DNA from: Clostridium sp. C2-6-12
Lineage (GTDB): Bacteria; Bacillota; Clostridia; Clostridiales; Clostridiaceae
Assembly: GCF_009928485.1 (NCBI RefSeq)
Contig: NZ_JAABNP010000018.1
Span: 50,207-114,206 of the forward strand
Direction of reading: 5' to 3'
DNA: 64,000 nt
This document shows, one piece after another, positions 1 through 7,821 of this stretch (position 1 is the first letter of the stretch; each line of letters opens with the position of its first letter). Below the pieces are notes generated by a model. The model searched no databases, was not told the origin of the DNA, and saw nothing but the letters and a program-made list of their open reading frames with translations. Position numbers and translations under genes: made by a program.

Positions 1-640
1 AGGAGCCGCAATTGATACATGACTCTTCTTCAATATGATATCCCTTAGCTTCTTCTCCTTCTAGAAGCCCTGCTTTAACCACAGTTTCACCCTCCAGACG
101 GATAGCTTTTACACGGCTTAGCATATTCAAATATGAAGGGAAAGCTAAAGCTGCATCTCCTGCATCAATAATTCCTTGTCCATTCTCTCCCCTTTTGATG
201 TCCCCATAATTAAAATCATATACTCCTAAATCTCCATCCTGTCCACCTTTTACTGCTAAAACCGAACCAAGATCATCCAGTATACAAGCAACAATTAACA
301 AAGGTTCTCCATCCATAAATATTTCAGTATATTCCCCTAAATCTCGTGAAAAACCCTGTTCATTATAAAAGCTGTCCTGATATCTATAATCATCATATTC
401 AGAGTGATCAAAGCTTTCAAACTTATACCAACACAAATCATCTGGTACTGCTCCTAAAAGCACCTTTCCAAGCTCCTGTAACCATGCTGGATCTGTATCT
501 GGACGTTCCTTTTTAAAGAAGGTCAAGGTTTTAAAACGCTTCACAAATTTAATTAATTGCTCTTTTTGCTCTTCTGAAAGTGACGAATCCCTTACCCAAC
601 TTTCAGCTTCAACTGCGCTTCCTTTAATTTTTTTTCTCAT
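1..640 (-). CDS. Unrecognised protein, paralog of the 3825-4451 gene (truncated by window edge)
   Basis: An open frame of 213 codons starts at an ATG (640) behind GTGAGG and runs off the left edge, so the C-terminus is missing. It is clearly related to the 208-residue protein at 3825-4451: both begin with a short helical segment of the form ESWVRDSSLSEEQK versus EWVKNSDLSTSDK, and both carry a late segment of the form DAALAFPSYLNM..KAIRLE versus EAATVAFDSYISM..IAIRLQ. The visible C-terminal end is acidic and has a CINC motif, absent from the shorter paralog. I do not recognise the family with certainty; the size, acidity and clustering resemble SUKH/SMI1-type immunity proteins, which is inference only. 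It is the last visible gene of the minus-strand cluster. Confidence 0.75.
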   Translation of the reverse strand, partial: MRKKIKGSAVEAESWVRDSSLSEEQKEQLIKFVKRFKTLTFFKKERPDTDPAWLQELGKVLLGAVPDDLCWYKFESFDHSEYDDYRYQDSFYNEQGFSRDLGEYTEIFMDGEPLLIVACILDDLGSVLAVKGGQDGDLGVYDFNYGDIKRGENGQGIIDAGDAALAFPSYLNMLSRVKAIRLEGETVVKAGLLEGEEAKGYHIEEESCINCGS

Positions 641-696
641 AATAAAATCCTCACTTTCTCCACGCTATTACCTTGTCATTAAATTATTATATATTT

Positions 697-2559
697 TTAA
701 TTTCCTTTATATTCATTAAGAATCTTTAAAATACCTTCCTTCCCTTCTGCATATCCAAAGGCATCCGTTCCAAAATCATTACATAAATTTATATCAACTC
801 CAGCTTCAAGGAAATACTTTAAAGCCTCTTCTTGCTCAAAGGCTGCTGCTATTGTTACTACTGACTCTCCATTAATAAACTTAGAATTTATATTTGTACC
901 ATCCTCAATAAATTTCTTTACCTCAGACAGATTTCCATTAGCAATTGCAGCAAAGAAGTCTAATTTTTTATCTTTTACTACATCAGCCTTATGACCTTTT
1001 AAAAGCTCCTGAAGCTTTTCATTTTTAAACCATACAGCTATCATATATAAATTCCAACCATGTAAATTTACTGCAAGTGGATCTGCTCCAGCCTTTATGA
1101 GAGCATCAATTATTTCTTCATAACCTCTTGCTTTAACAGCCAAATGATGAATAAGAGGCATTCCATTCTCATTGCACATATTTAAATCTGCTCTGCATTT
1201 TATAGCCTTTTCTATAATCGGCAAACTGTTATACTCAGCTAAATGCCACAAGGTATAAGTTCCATCAGCATTTTTTTGATTTACATCTGCTCCAGCCTCC
1301 AGCAAAATTCCAATTATATTTTTCTTTTTGTTTGGAAGGTCAATATCAGCAATTCTATTTTTTACTGCACTTGTTAATACAGTGTTCCCATTTCCAGCTA
1401 AAGAAGTCAAATCGGCTCCAGCTTTTATAAGAAGCTCAACCACTTCTACTCTTAACCAATTTATAGCAGTATGTAGTGCTGTATCTCCATCCTTATCCTT
1501 TGCCTCTAAATCAGCCCCTTCAGCTATAAGAAATTCTATGGTTTCTTTAAATCCACCTTCAACTGCTTTAATAATTGAGGTAGTTCCATTAAAATATAAA
1601 TTAACAGGCATACCTTTTTTTACATAAGCTTTAACTTCATCAATCTCCCATGCATCTATTAATCCAAGAAACTCTCTAATTTCTTCTTCAGATGGATTAT
1701 TAATTTTATCCTTTATTATTGTAGTTTCATTGATTGATGCTGTTTCAACTTCTCCTCTTGAGAGCTGGCTTGAATTTTCTTCCTCTCCTGTACCAAAGCA
1801 TCTTGCCCAGATTACATCTCCAATAGCTTGTTCATATGGAACTCCCAATTGTACTAAGCCATTTGCAATAGAAGCAAGGGATGCTTCAGGATGTTTATAA
1901 AAAAATTCATTACATAATTTATTAAAATACTGCAACTTTATTTTTTCTTCTTCCTTATTATCTTGTTGCGCACCATCTACAAAAGCTGAAATAACCTTAC
2001 TGAATTCCTCATCAATTTCATTTTCAGTCTGCCCGTTACCAGCAGCCTCCTTACTTACCATATTTTTCATACCTGCGAAAGGTACAATTTCTAAATACGA
2101 CAGAAGCTGTTCTAATTTTCCCAAGGTTCCCATTCCACCTGGAAAGTCAGGCATTACTACATTTATTCCTGGATTCTCCAGATTTTCATCATCAATAGCG
2201 ATTAATAGTTCTTCCATTCCCTCAGCGCCATATAGTCTTCCAATGCATAGATTTGGATGATATTCATCCAAAATTCTGCTTTTTGATTCAACCCAGTCTG
2301 TTGTAAAAATAACTATAATATCATTTTTTTCATACTCAAGATAAAAATAGTCTTTTCCTTTCTGTGTTATTCTAAATTCATATTCATCCCACTCATAGCC
2401 CCACAAAAACTGTGAAAAAGCTAAAGGTGCAGTATAACTGCCCTGATTGTTGATGTTAAATTTCATTTCACTATTTGGAAAGTCTTTCTTTTTTCTAATT
2501 CCTAATCTATTAAGCTGTTCTTCAATTTTTGAAGAAAAAGCTATTTTTGTTTCTGCCAT
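697..2559 (-). CDS. Ankyrin-repeat protein with unknown N-terminal domain
   Basis: The 620-residue protein has three parts. Residues 1 to about 165 form an unknown acidic domain rich in aromatic residues. Residues about 190-260 are a helical linker. From about residue 295 to the end there are roughly eight ankyrin repeats, seen as repeated units such as DGDTALHTAINWLRVEVVEL and AGADVNQKNADGT. Ankyrin repeats bind other proteins. There is no signal peptide, so it should be cytoplasmic. The ATG follows AAGGAG. It lies 57 bases upstream of the truncated family protein and downstream of a terminator at 2691-2728, so it probably has its own promoter. The role is unknown; in this context an immunity or inhibitor scaffold is possible but unproven. 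Confidence 0.85.
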   Translation of the reverse strand: MAETKIAFSSKIEEQLNRLGIRKKKDFPNSEMKFNINNQGSYTAPLAFSQFLWGYEWDEYEFRITQKGKDYFYLEYEKNDIIVIFTTDWVESKSRILDEYHPNLCIGRLYGAEGMEELLIAIDDENLENPGINVVMPDFPGGMGTLGKLEQLLSYLEIVPFAGMKNMVSKEAAGNGQTENEIDEEFSKVISAFVDGAQQDNKEEEKIKLQYFNKLCNEFFYKHPEASLASIANGLVQLGVPYEQAIGDVIWARCFGTGEEENSSQLSRGEVETASINETTIIKDKINNPSEEEIREFLGLIDAWEIDEVKAYVKKGMPVNLYFNGTTSIIKAVEGGFKETIEFLIAEGADLEAKDKDGDTALHTAINWLRVEVVELLIKAGADLTSLAGNGNTVLTSAVKNRIADIDLPNKKKNIIGILLEAGADVNQKNADGTYTLWHLAEYNSLPIIEKAIKCRADLNMCNENGMPLIHHLAVKARGYEEIIDALIKAGADPLAVNLHGWNLYMIAVWFKNEKLQELLKGHKADVVKDKKLDFFAAIANGNLSEVKKFIEDGTNINSKFINGESVVTIAAAFEQEEALKYFLEAGVDINLCNDFGTDAFGYAEGKEGILKILNEYKGN

Positions 2560-2690
2560 TTAAACCACTCCTTATATAAGCTTAAAACTATAGTAAATGT
2601 ACTATTTTGAAAATTGTATAATTATCATAAATCACCTTTTAAACATTTATTACAACTATTATAAATTTGTCGCAGTTTATTGTATTGTAA

Positions 2691-2728
2691 AAAAGCGACA
2701 TGAATTTAACTAATAAACCCATGTCGCT
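2691..2728 (-). terminator. Rho-independent terminator
   Basis: Nine-base inverted repeat AGCGACATG / CATGTCGCT (2694-2702 and 2720-2728), followed on the minus strand by six T residues. It ends the transcript coming from 6811-2850 and overlaps the tail of the TPR-like remnant. Confidence 0.8.
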
Positions 2729-2844
2729 AAAATAATAGCTAAACAATTATGTGCATCTGAATCCTTAGGATTTTGTTCAATTAATTTAAGATAGTAGTCT
2801 TTGGATTTTTTATTCTCTGCTATTTTTAATAACCTCCTTTCAAT
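2710..2844 (-). pseudogene. C-terminal remnant of a TPR-like protein, no start codon
   Basis: A 44-codon open stretch reads out a TPR-like segment (YYLKLIEQNPKDSDAHNCLA) and ends at TAG inside the terminator loop. A good Shine-Dalgarno sequence (AAAGGAGG) lies near 2833, just after the stop of the preceding gene, but no ATG, GTG or TTG follows it in frame. I read this as the tail of a gene that lost its 5' part or as a decayed small gene. Non-standard initiation (ATA or ATT) cannot be excluded. Confidence 0.5.
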
Positions 2845-2849
2845 TTATA

Positions 2850-3170
2850 TTACTTACGAATAAAAATAACATCTCCTCCACATAGCACTAGTGGCTCTCC
2901 ATTAGGTTTATATTCTATCCAACGCGTTTTATCATCAGTTTCCATATCTATCATAAGATGATAATAAGAATATCCATAACCAACTGTAGTATCCAAAGTT
3001 TGTATCACATATTTATTAGCATTATCTAAATTCTCATTATTTATCAAATTTAACCACGTAATAGCTTTGTCAAGTTCCTTTAATAACCCAAATTCTTCCG
3101 TTTTACCCGCCTTTAAGTTTTTTACTATTTTTTCTTTATCTTCTAAAAGCTTATTTATAGCATATTCCAC
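2850..3170 (-). CDS. Small unrecognised protein, 106 aa
   Basis: I chose the GTG at 3170 because AAAGGAGG lies about seven bases upstream; the in-frame ATG at 3191 overlaps that binding site and has none of its own. The N-terminal half is a charged helix (LLEDKEKIVKNLKAGKTEEF), followed by a tyrosine-rich beta segment (TVGYGYSYYHLMIDM) and a short beta C-terminus. There is no signal peptide or membrane segment. It lies 31 bases after the 3202-3759 gene and is probably co-transcribed. I do not recognise the family; size and neighbourhood fit an immunity-type protein, which is inference. Confidence 0.7.
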   Translation of the reverse strand: MEYAINKLLEDKEKIVKNLKAGKTEEFGLLKELDKAITWLNLINNENLDNANKYVIQTLDTTVGYGYSYYHLMIDMETDDKTRWIEYKPNGEPLVLCGGDVIFIRK

Positions 3171-3201
3171 AAAACACACCTCCTTTATCAAAAGGCTCAG
3201 A

Positions 3202-3759
3202 TTATACCCAGTCTATTTTTTCAAGAGCAATCTTCTCTCCTTCATTTATAGCATGAATCAATTGGATTTTTTCTTCAGTTGTAATTTCACTTATAAAGAG
3301 TTCTTGTTTTCCATTTTTTCTTTCATTTAGTGCAGTTCCTATAACTTTTTTACCATTTGAAAATTTAAAAAGACATTGAAATTCTTCTGTTTCATCATTT
3401 CCCAGAAATTCTCCTGAAACATAAAACCAACTTCTAACTTTATCCTTATTAAAATAAACTTCAAACTTCTCACCTGACTCATCCTTCATTTGAAGTGATG
3501 AGGTATTGCCCTTTAGTAAGTTCTCTCCTAAAACTAATAGCTTCTCTGCCTCTTTTTGGCTTCCATATAGGTTTAAAGCTCTAATAGGTCTCCCACTAGT
3601 ACTTATAAGTGGTTCACAGACTTCAATACGATTCCATAGGTTATTTACTAAAACAAGATAATATCCAGCTTTTATGTTCCTTCTGACATCAATATCATAT
3701 AATCTAAGTATTATTCTTATTGACTTTATTTGAAGATAAGGTTTCAAATTTGATTGCAC
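3202..3759 (-). CDS. Unrecognised protein, 185 aa
   Basis: The start is taken as GTG (3759), seven bases after GGAGGT; a TTG five codons earlier sits on the binding site itself. The protein is predicted cytoplasmic, mixed alpha/beta, with a basic N-terminal region (SIRIILRLYDIDVRRNIKAG) and an acidic C-terminal helix. No catalytic motif is evident. It lies 65 bases after the 3825-4451 gene on the same strand. Function unknown; it belongs to the cluster of small cytoplasmic proteins at 1-5235. Confidence 0.7.
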   Translation of the reverse strand: MQSNLKPYLQIKSIRIILRLYDIDVRRNIKAGYYLVLVNNLWNRIEVCEPLISTSGRPIRALNLYGSQKEAEKLLVLGENLLKGNTSSLQMKDESGEKFEVYFNKDKVRSWFYVSGEFLGNDETEEFQCLFKFSNGKKVIGTALNERKNGKQELFISEITTEEKIQLIHAINEGEKIALEKIDWV

Positions 3760-3824
3760 TCTATTTACCTCCAAGCTTATAATTAAATCATAATCCTACA
3801 TTCATAAAAACACATGCTCTTATT

Positions 3825-4451
3825 CTAAAGCTTACTAGCCATAATCTCACTATTATCCTGCAAACGAATAGCAATAATGTGCCCGAACATACTTATGTAT
3901 GAATCAAAAGCGACTGTAGCTGCTTCTATATCAATATGTCCGAACCCATCTAGAGGGTAATCATTTTCATCCAATTCGCCTTCCTCTTCTATGTCATCCT
4001 GATTAGGATGAACATCATTATAATCAAATTCGTAAACCTTTTTATCTTCTTCATACAGCATAATGGCAAGCATAGTTTTATAATGCTCCATCTCTACACC
4101 AACAAAATATGCCTGCTTATTCTCCATAAATACTTTTGAATGGGTATCGTCAACCATTCCTTGCAAAGTAAGTCGATACCAGGTGTCTTGCAACGTTATA
4201 TGTGGCATTGAATAATCAAAAGTATCAAATTTCACCCAAATCTGCTGATTACGCATAATCCCCTGAAGGACACTTGCTTTTTGAGTTAACCACGAAGGTA
4301 CTATCCCTCCCAAGGTTTGCTTATAAAATTGAATCTCTGGGAATCGATAAATAAATTTTAATAAATGTTCCTTATCAGAAGTGGATAAATCCGAATTTTT
4401 CACCCATTCTTGAGCCTGCTCTGCATTACCCTCTGTAAATGTTATTGCCAT
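3825..4451 (-). CDS. Unrecognised acidic protein, paralog of the 1-640 gene
   Basis: A 208-residue protein with an ATG behind GGGGGAAA. It shares its overall plan with the truncated protein at 1-640: an N-terminal helix-turn segment, an aromatic central part, an acidic loop (DDIEEEGELDENDYP) and the segment FDSYISMFGHIIAIRLQ near the C-terminus. There is no signal peptide and no obvious active site. It is 13 bases after the 4465-5235 gene, so the two are almost certainly co-translated. Two diverged copies within 4 kb suggest an expanding family, as seen for SUKH/SMI1-type immunity proteins; I cannot confirm that family by eye. Confidence 0.75.
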   Translation of the reverse strand: MAITFTEGNAEQAQEWVKNSDLSTSDKEHLLKFIYRFPEIQFYKQTLGGIVPSWLTQKASVLQGIMRNQQIWVKFDTFDYSMPHITLQDTWYRLTLQGMVDDTHSKVFMENKQAYFVGVEMEHYKTMLAIMLYEEDKKVYEFDYNDVHPNQDDIEEEGELDENDYPLDGFGHIDIEAATVAFDSYISMFGHIIAIRLQDNSEIMASKL

Positions 4452-4464
4452 AGCATTTTCCCCC

Positions 4465-5235
4465 TTAACGCTTTAATTGTTCAATAACCTCAGCTTTATT
4501 GTTACAACTTCCTATTATATCCATAAAGAAAAAAATCTTTTCTTTTATATGATACCTATCTCTGCTTTTATATTTCATAATCACTTCACTAAAATCCACA
4601 AAGGCAAGCTGTATCACATAAGCTCCTTCCGGATCATTATAAGGGAGCCAATCAAGGGAAATTATATACTCACCTTTAGAAGTATTTATCCCGCTTGTCT
4701 TAATAAAAAGCATATCTGCTGAAAATAATTTTCTATCCAAATTACTTTGAGTATAATCTAAATCATAAAAACAATTTGAAATAATATTCCATCCGCTTGG
4801 AATCATGAGTGGCATTAGTGGATATTCCTCTGCTTTATTATAAAACTCACTATATATAAGATATCCGAGTTTCAAAGAAACCTCATTTGGATCAACTAAA
4901 AACTGACTTAATTCTTCTATCCACTTGTTAAATACATCCTTAATCAAATTGAGGTCACCATTTTCAAATTTATTAAGATGCTTTTTACTATCAAGTTCCT
5001 GTATAAGTGCAGTTATTCTATAAATGCTGTTATCCTCTTTTGCAGATACTCGTTCTAAAATAATAACGAAATGATCTCCTCTGTCTATAGGGACATCACG
5101 TTCTAAATGTAAAATTACTTTTGAATTTTTATCTTTGTTGTTACAACACGGCATGTTGCACTCACAATCATAAAAATTATTCCTAATAATCTCCCAGCCA
5201 CAAGGAATCTTTAATTCCACTAATTTATTCTTCAT
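4465..5235 (-). CDS. Unrecognised protein with an internally duplicated domain, 256 aa
   Basis: The two halves are homologous. Residues about 8-24 read IPCGWEIIRNNFYDCEC and residues about 145-161 read IPSGWNIISNCFYDLDY; each is followed by a beta-rich stretch, then a helix of about 25 residues (LIKDVFNKWIEELS versus YHIKEKIFFFMDIIG). Only the first copy has a cysteine cluster, CECNMPCC, which could bind metal. No signal peptide. The ATG follows GTGAGAG. It is 30 bases after the AraC-type gene and 13 before the next gene, so it heads the small-protein part of the operon. The family is not recognised. Confidence 0.75.
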   Translation of the reverse strand: MKNKLVELKIPCGWEIIRNNFYDCECNMPCCNNKDKNSKVILHLERDVPIDRGDHFVIILERVSAKEDNSIYRITALIQELDSKKHLNKFENGDLNLIKDVFNKWIEELSQFLVDPNEVSLKLGYLIYSEFYNKAEEYPLMPLMIPSGWNIISNCFYDLDYTQSNLDRKLFSADMLFIKTSGINTSKGEYIISLDWLPYNDPEGAYVIQLAFVDFSEVIMKYKSRDRYHIKEKIFFFMDIIGSCNNKAEVIEQLKR

Positions 5236-5265
5236 TTTCTCTCACTTTCTTGTTAAAGCTTTTTC

Positions 5266-6045
5266 TTATACTTCATTTGTTTCATTCTTTTTAATATAAG
5301 TTGGAGTATATCCACACATTCTTTTAAATTCACGTATCATATGAGATTGATCCCAATATCCTGCTTCAACTGCACTTTGAACTATATTTTTTTCTTCTAA
5401 ATGATTAACAGCCTTATGAAACCTAGCAATACTTTCATATTCTTTTAATGTAATGCCAAGAATAGTATTAAAATCTCTTTGAAGCTGTCTATAAGATATA
5501 TTTAAATCTGAAGCAATTTCTTTAAAACTTTTTTGATTTTGTATATGACATAAATTTGTTGCATTAAATACTCTTGTCATTTGATTTGTAAATTTATATT
5601 TTCCACTATCTTGAATCTCACTTATATAATCTTCAACAATATACATCCATTTTTCTGGAGAGTATGAAAACAATTTTTCTCCAAGAATGCATATGGAGTC
5701 TTCTTTCTTAAATTGTATTATACTCTGACAAACTGCTGGAATAATTCCTGTCATTTGATAAAAGAGCCAAAATTCCATACTTACTATAAATACAGCAACA
5801 TTTTCTACTCTACTAATCATAGGTTCTTTATTAATTCCATAAGCAATAACGTCTCCTGCTTTTATTTTCATACCATTATAATAGCCTGTCCCATCAATGA
5901 TAAAGGCAATATGAACTGCTGTAGATGCTGGTGCTGGCATAACTCCATAATCAAACAAACAATAAGCATATTGCAATATACCTTCTTTGTCAGTATATTT
6001 TACTTCACAATAACTTTTATTTACTTCATCAGTTACAAACTTCAT
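5266..6045 (-). CDS. AraC-family transcriptional regulator
   Basis: The 259-residue protein has a C-terminal AraC-type double helix-turn-helix (about residues 160-250): SFKEIASDLNISYRQLQRDF and the signature near YWDQSHMIREFKRMCGYTPT. The N-terminal 140 residues are a cupin-like sensor region of the DUF6597 kind, with no known ligand. The ATG follows GGGGG. It lies 43 bases after the NapH-like gene and 30 before the duplicated-domain gene, so it may control its own operon; that is inference. Confidence 0.9.
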   Translation of the reverse strand: MKFVTDEVNKSYCEVKYTDKEGILQYAYCLFDYGVMPAPASTAVHIAFIIDGTGYYNGMKIKAGDVIAYGINKEPMISRVENVAVFIVSMEFWLFYQMTGIIPAVCQSIIQFKKEDSICILGEKLFSYSPEKWMYIVEDYISEIQDSGKYKFTNQMTRVFNATNLCHIQNQKSFKEIASDLNISYRQLQRDFNTILGITLKEYESIARFHKAVNHLEEKNIVQSAVEAGYWDQSHMIREFKRMCGYTPTYIKKNETNEV

Positions 6046-6088
6046 ATTATTCCCCCTAATTTACTAACTATATAGACCTATTAAGCTT

Positions 6089-6811
6089 CTATCTTTTTTC
6101 ACTATATTTTATTACGAGTTTTGGGCATGCATCAATACATTCACCACACAATATACATTCTGAATTGCTCATAGAATTTTCACTCACCATGTTATTAACA
6201 TCTAAACTCATTGGACATTTCTTATTACACATCTTACATCCTATACATTTATCATTATCTGCTTCAAGATGAAGAGAAGGATATTTTAATAGCTCTTTTA
6301 TTTTTGTCCCTAAAATCATAAAAGGAGCCATCCAACATACGTAATGGCAAAAAGAGCGTTTCCCTGCTAATAGAGATAATATTACAATTAAAAATATAAC
6401 AAAATAAAAAATAATATAAGCAAAAGGATTAGTTACAGAAACGCCATTATCAGTTTGATAAAAAAAATCTATTTGTTTAATACCACCATTAACTAATGAT
6501 AAAATTATAGTGGTTAACCAAGGTAGCCAAATAATAAATTTTATCCAATTCAGCTTCCCACCTTTAGCACTTTTATCATTTGAAAGAATCATACACTCTT
6601 GAAGACCTCCTGCTGGACATAACCAGCCACAAAATGCTCTTCCAAAGAAAAGTGATAGTATAAACAGAGCAGCAAACGTAATAAAACTTCCAGTTATAAT
6701 ACCTTCTTTTGCCCCTAGAACTATTAAATATGGCGAAAAATAATATAATGTTATTGGAAATAATAAAAATGATATAATTACAATTGCTTTTCTTACTTTT
6801 TGTCTTTTCAT
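6089..6811 (-). CDS. NapH/MauN-like 4Fe-4S membrane protein
   Basis: The 240-residue protein has about four or five membrane segments, the conserved FCGWLCPAGGLQE motif, a second CHYVCW motif, and a C-terminal double ferredoxin module, CIGCKMCNKKCP and CILCGECIDACP. This is the plan of NapH/CcoG/YccM-type electron-transfer proteins in the inner membrane, which hand electrons to a partner reductase. The ATG at 6811 is preferred, nine bases after AGGGTGG; a GTG four codons upstream lies within that site. No partner reductase is nearby; the next gene downstream is the AraC regulator. Confidence 0.85.
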   Translation of the reverse strand: MKRQKVRKAIVIISFLLFPITLYYFSPYLIVLGAKEGIITGSFITFAALFILSLFFGRAFCGWLCPAGGLQECMILSNDKSAKGGKLNWIKFIIWLPWLTTIILSLVNGGIKQIDFFYQTDNGVSVTNPFAYIIFYFVIFLIVILSLLAGKRSFCHYVCWMAPFMILGTKIKELLKYPSLHLEADNDKCIGCKMCNKKCPMSLDVNNMVSENSMSNSECILCGECIDACPKLVIKYSEKR

Positions 6812-6896
6812 AAATCTATCCACCCTTCAATACTTAGGTTAATTTTTTTAGCGTATCAATTTAATTTTACCAACAATTTTTAGTGCTTGTATTGTA

Positions 6897-6935
6897 AAAA
6901 AACGACACTTATAGATAAGATCCGTTTTAAAAATA
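6897..6935. other. Imperfect hairpin sharing sequence with nearby terminators
   Basis: The segment AAAAAACGACACTTATA recurs at 7441-7457 in the terminator behind the thioredoxin-like gene. Here the second arm is degenerate (ATAAGATCCGTTTT). The flanking TTGTATTGTAAAAAA also recurs at 2679-2693. It may be a decayed terminator copy. Confidence 0.4.
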
Positions 6936-6980
6936 AATTCTATAAATTTCCCAAAATGATTACTAGAAAAATTAACTAAA

Positions 6981-7009
6981 TTGATTTAAAAATTTAGCTT
7001 TGATATAAT
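6981..7009 (+). promoter_or_regulatory. SigA-type promoter of the 7036 gene
   Basis: TTGATT (6981-6986), a 17-base spacer and TATAAT (7004-7009), 27 bases before the start codon of the thioredoxin-like gene. Confidence 0.7.
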
Positions 7010-7035
7010 ATCATAAAAAGCTAGGAGGTATACAA

Positions 7036-7386
7036 ATGTTTGAAAAAGATAGCTATGAGGAAGATGTTAAGTTATTTAAAAAAGTGACTTCTACACAAGC
7101 AGATGAATTATTAACTAATGGAGACTTAGCGGTTACTTATATTGGCCGTGGAACATGTCCATACTGCCGTAAATTTGCTAAAAAATTAAGTGGTTTGACT
7201 GATAAAATTAGCACAACTATTTACTACATAGATAGTGTTGATTCTTCAGATGATTTTATTAACTCATTTAGAGAAAAATATAATATTGTGACTGTACCAG
7301 GATTTATTGTTAGCAAAAATAAAGAAATTGAGGTTCGTTGTGATTCTTCACTTCCAGAGGACGAAATTTTAGCTTTATTAAAATAA
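7036..7386 (+). CDS. Thioredoxin-like protein, bacteriocin transport accessory (PedC/BrcD) type
   Basis: The 116-residue protein has a thioredoxin fold with a CPYC redox motif (GTCPYCRKF, about residue 42) and the cis-proline segment VTVPGFIV. It has no signal peptide, so it acts in the cytoplasm or at the membrane face. Sequence layout matches the small proteins named bacteriocin transport accessory proteins, but no bacteriocin genes are near, and a general disulfide or glutaredoxin-like role is as likely. It has its own promoter, AGGAGG before the ATG, and a terminator shared with the convergent ppnP gene. Confidence 0.85.
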   Translation: MFEKDSYEEDVKLFKKVTSTQADELLTNGDLAVTYIGRGTCPYCRKFAKKLSGLTDKISTTIYYIDSVDSSDDFINSFREKYNIVTVPGFIVSKNKEIEVRCDSSLPEDEILALLK

Positions 7387-7440
7387 ACCCTATCCTTTAT
7401 ATTATTTAAAATCAATAAAAAGATTTTGTTAGTTACACCT

Positions 7441-7474
7441 AAAAAACGACACTTATAATTAAGCGTCGTTTTTA
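7441..7474. terminator. Bidirectional terminator
   Basis: AAAAAACGAC (7441-7450) pairs with GTCGTTTTT (from 7464) around a short AT-rich loop. It has A-rich and T-rich flanks and lies between the convergent genes 7036-7386 and 7477-7794, so it should work in both directions. Confidence 0.8.
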
Positions 7475-7476
7475 AA

Positions 7477-7794
7477 TTATTCTTTAATATATGAACAGCA
7501 ATAATCTGCTACTTCTTTTACTTCTAAATTAAACTTAGAATTTGCTGGAACTTCAAAGCTTTCCCCTTCTTTATATGTAACAAACTTATCACTTCCTGGC
7601 AGTTTAACATCCATTGAACCACCTAAGACTTCCATTACTTCCTTATCTCCTGTACCAAATTCATAATCACCTGGTAACATTATTCCAAGAGTTTTTCTTT
7701 CCCCATTTTCAAAGATTACTGTTCTGCTTGTAACCTTACCATCAAAATATACATTTGCCTTTTTTACTGCTGTGACATTTTTAAATTCACTCAT
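7477..7794 (-). CDS. ppnP: Pyrimidine/purine nucleoside phosphorylase PpnP
   Basis: The 105-residue protein matches the PpnP (YaiE, DUF1255) cupin family over its full length, including [19 protein letters not shown] and the ending of the form [13 protein letters not shown]. The family splits nucleosides with phosphate into base and ribose 1-phosphate. It lies 27 bases behind the 7822-9096 aminotransferase and is likely in the same operon, ending at the 7441-7474 terminator. Confidence 0.9.
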   Translation of the reverse strand: MSEFKNVTAVKKANVYFDGKVTSRTVIFENGERKTLGIMLPGDYEFGTGDKEVMEVLGGSMDVKLPGSDKFVTYKEGESFEVPANSKFNLEVKEVADYCCSYIKE

Positions 7795-7821
7795 TATTGT
7801 GGCCCCCTTGTTTATATTATT

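Noticed and set aside
1328..1627. Plus-strand frame of 99 codons inside the ankyrin gene
   Set aside because: It is a mirror of the repeat-rich minus-strand coding sequence and has no ribosome site.
7036..7386. Bacteriocin cluster
   Set aside because: The thioredoxin-like protein resembles accessory proteins of such clusters, but no precursor peptide, ABC exporter or immunity gene is adjacent.
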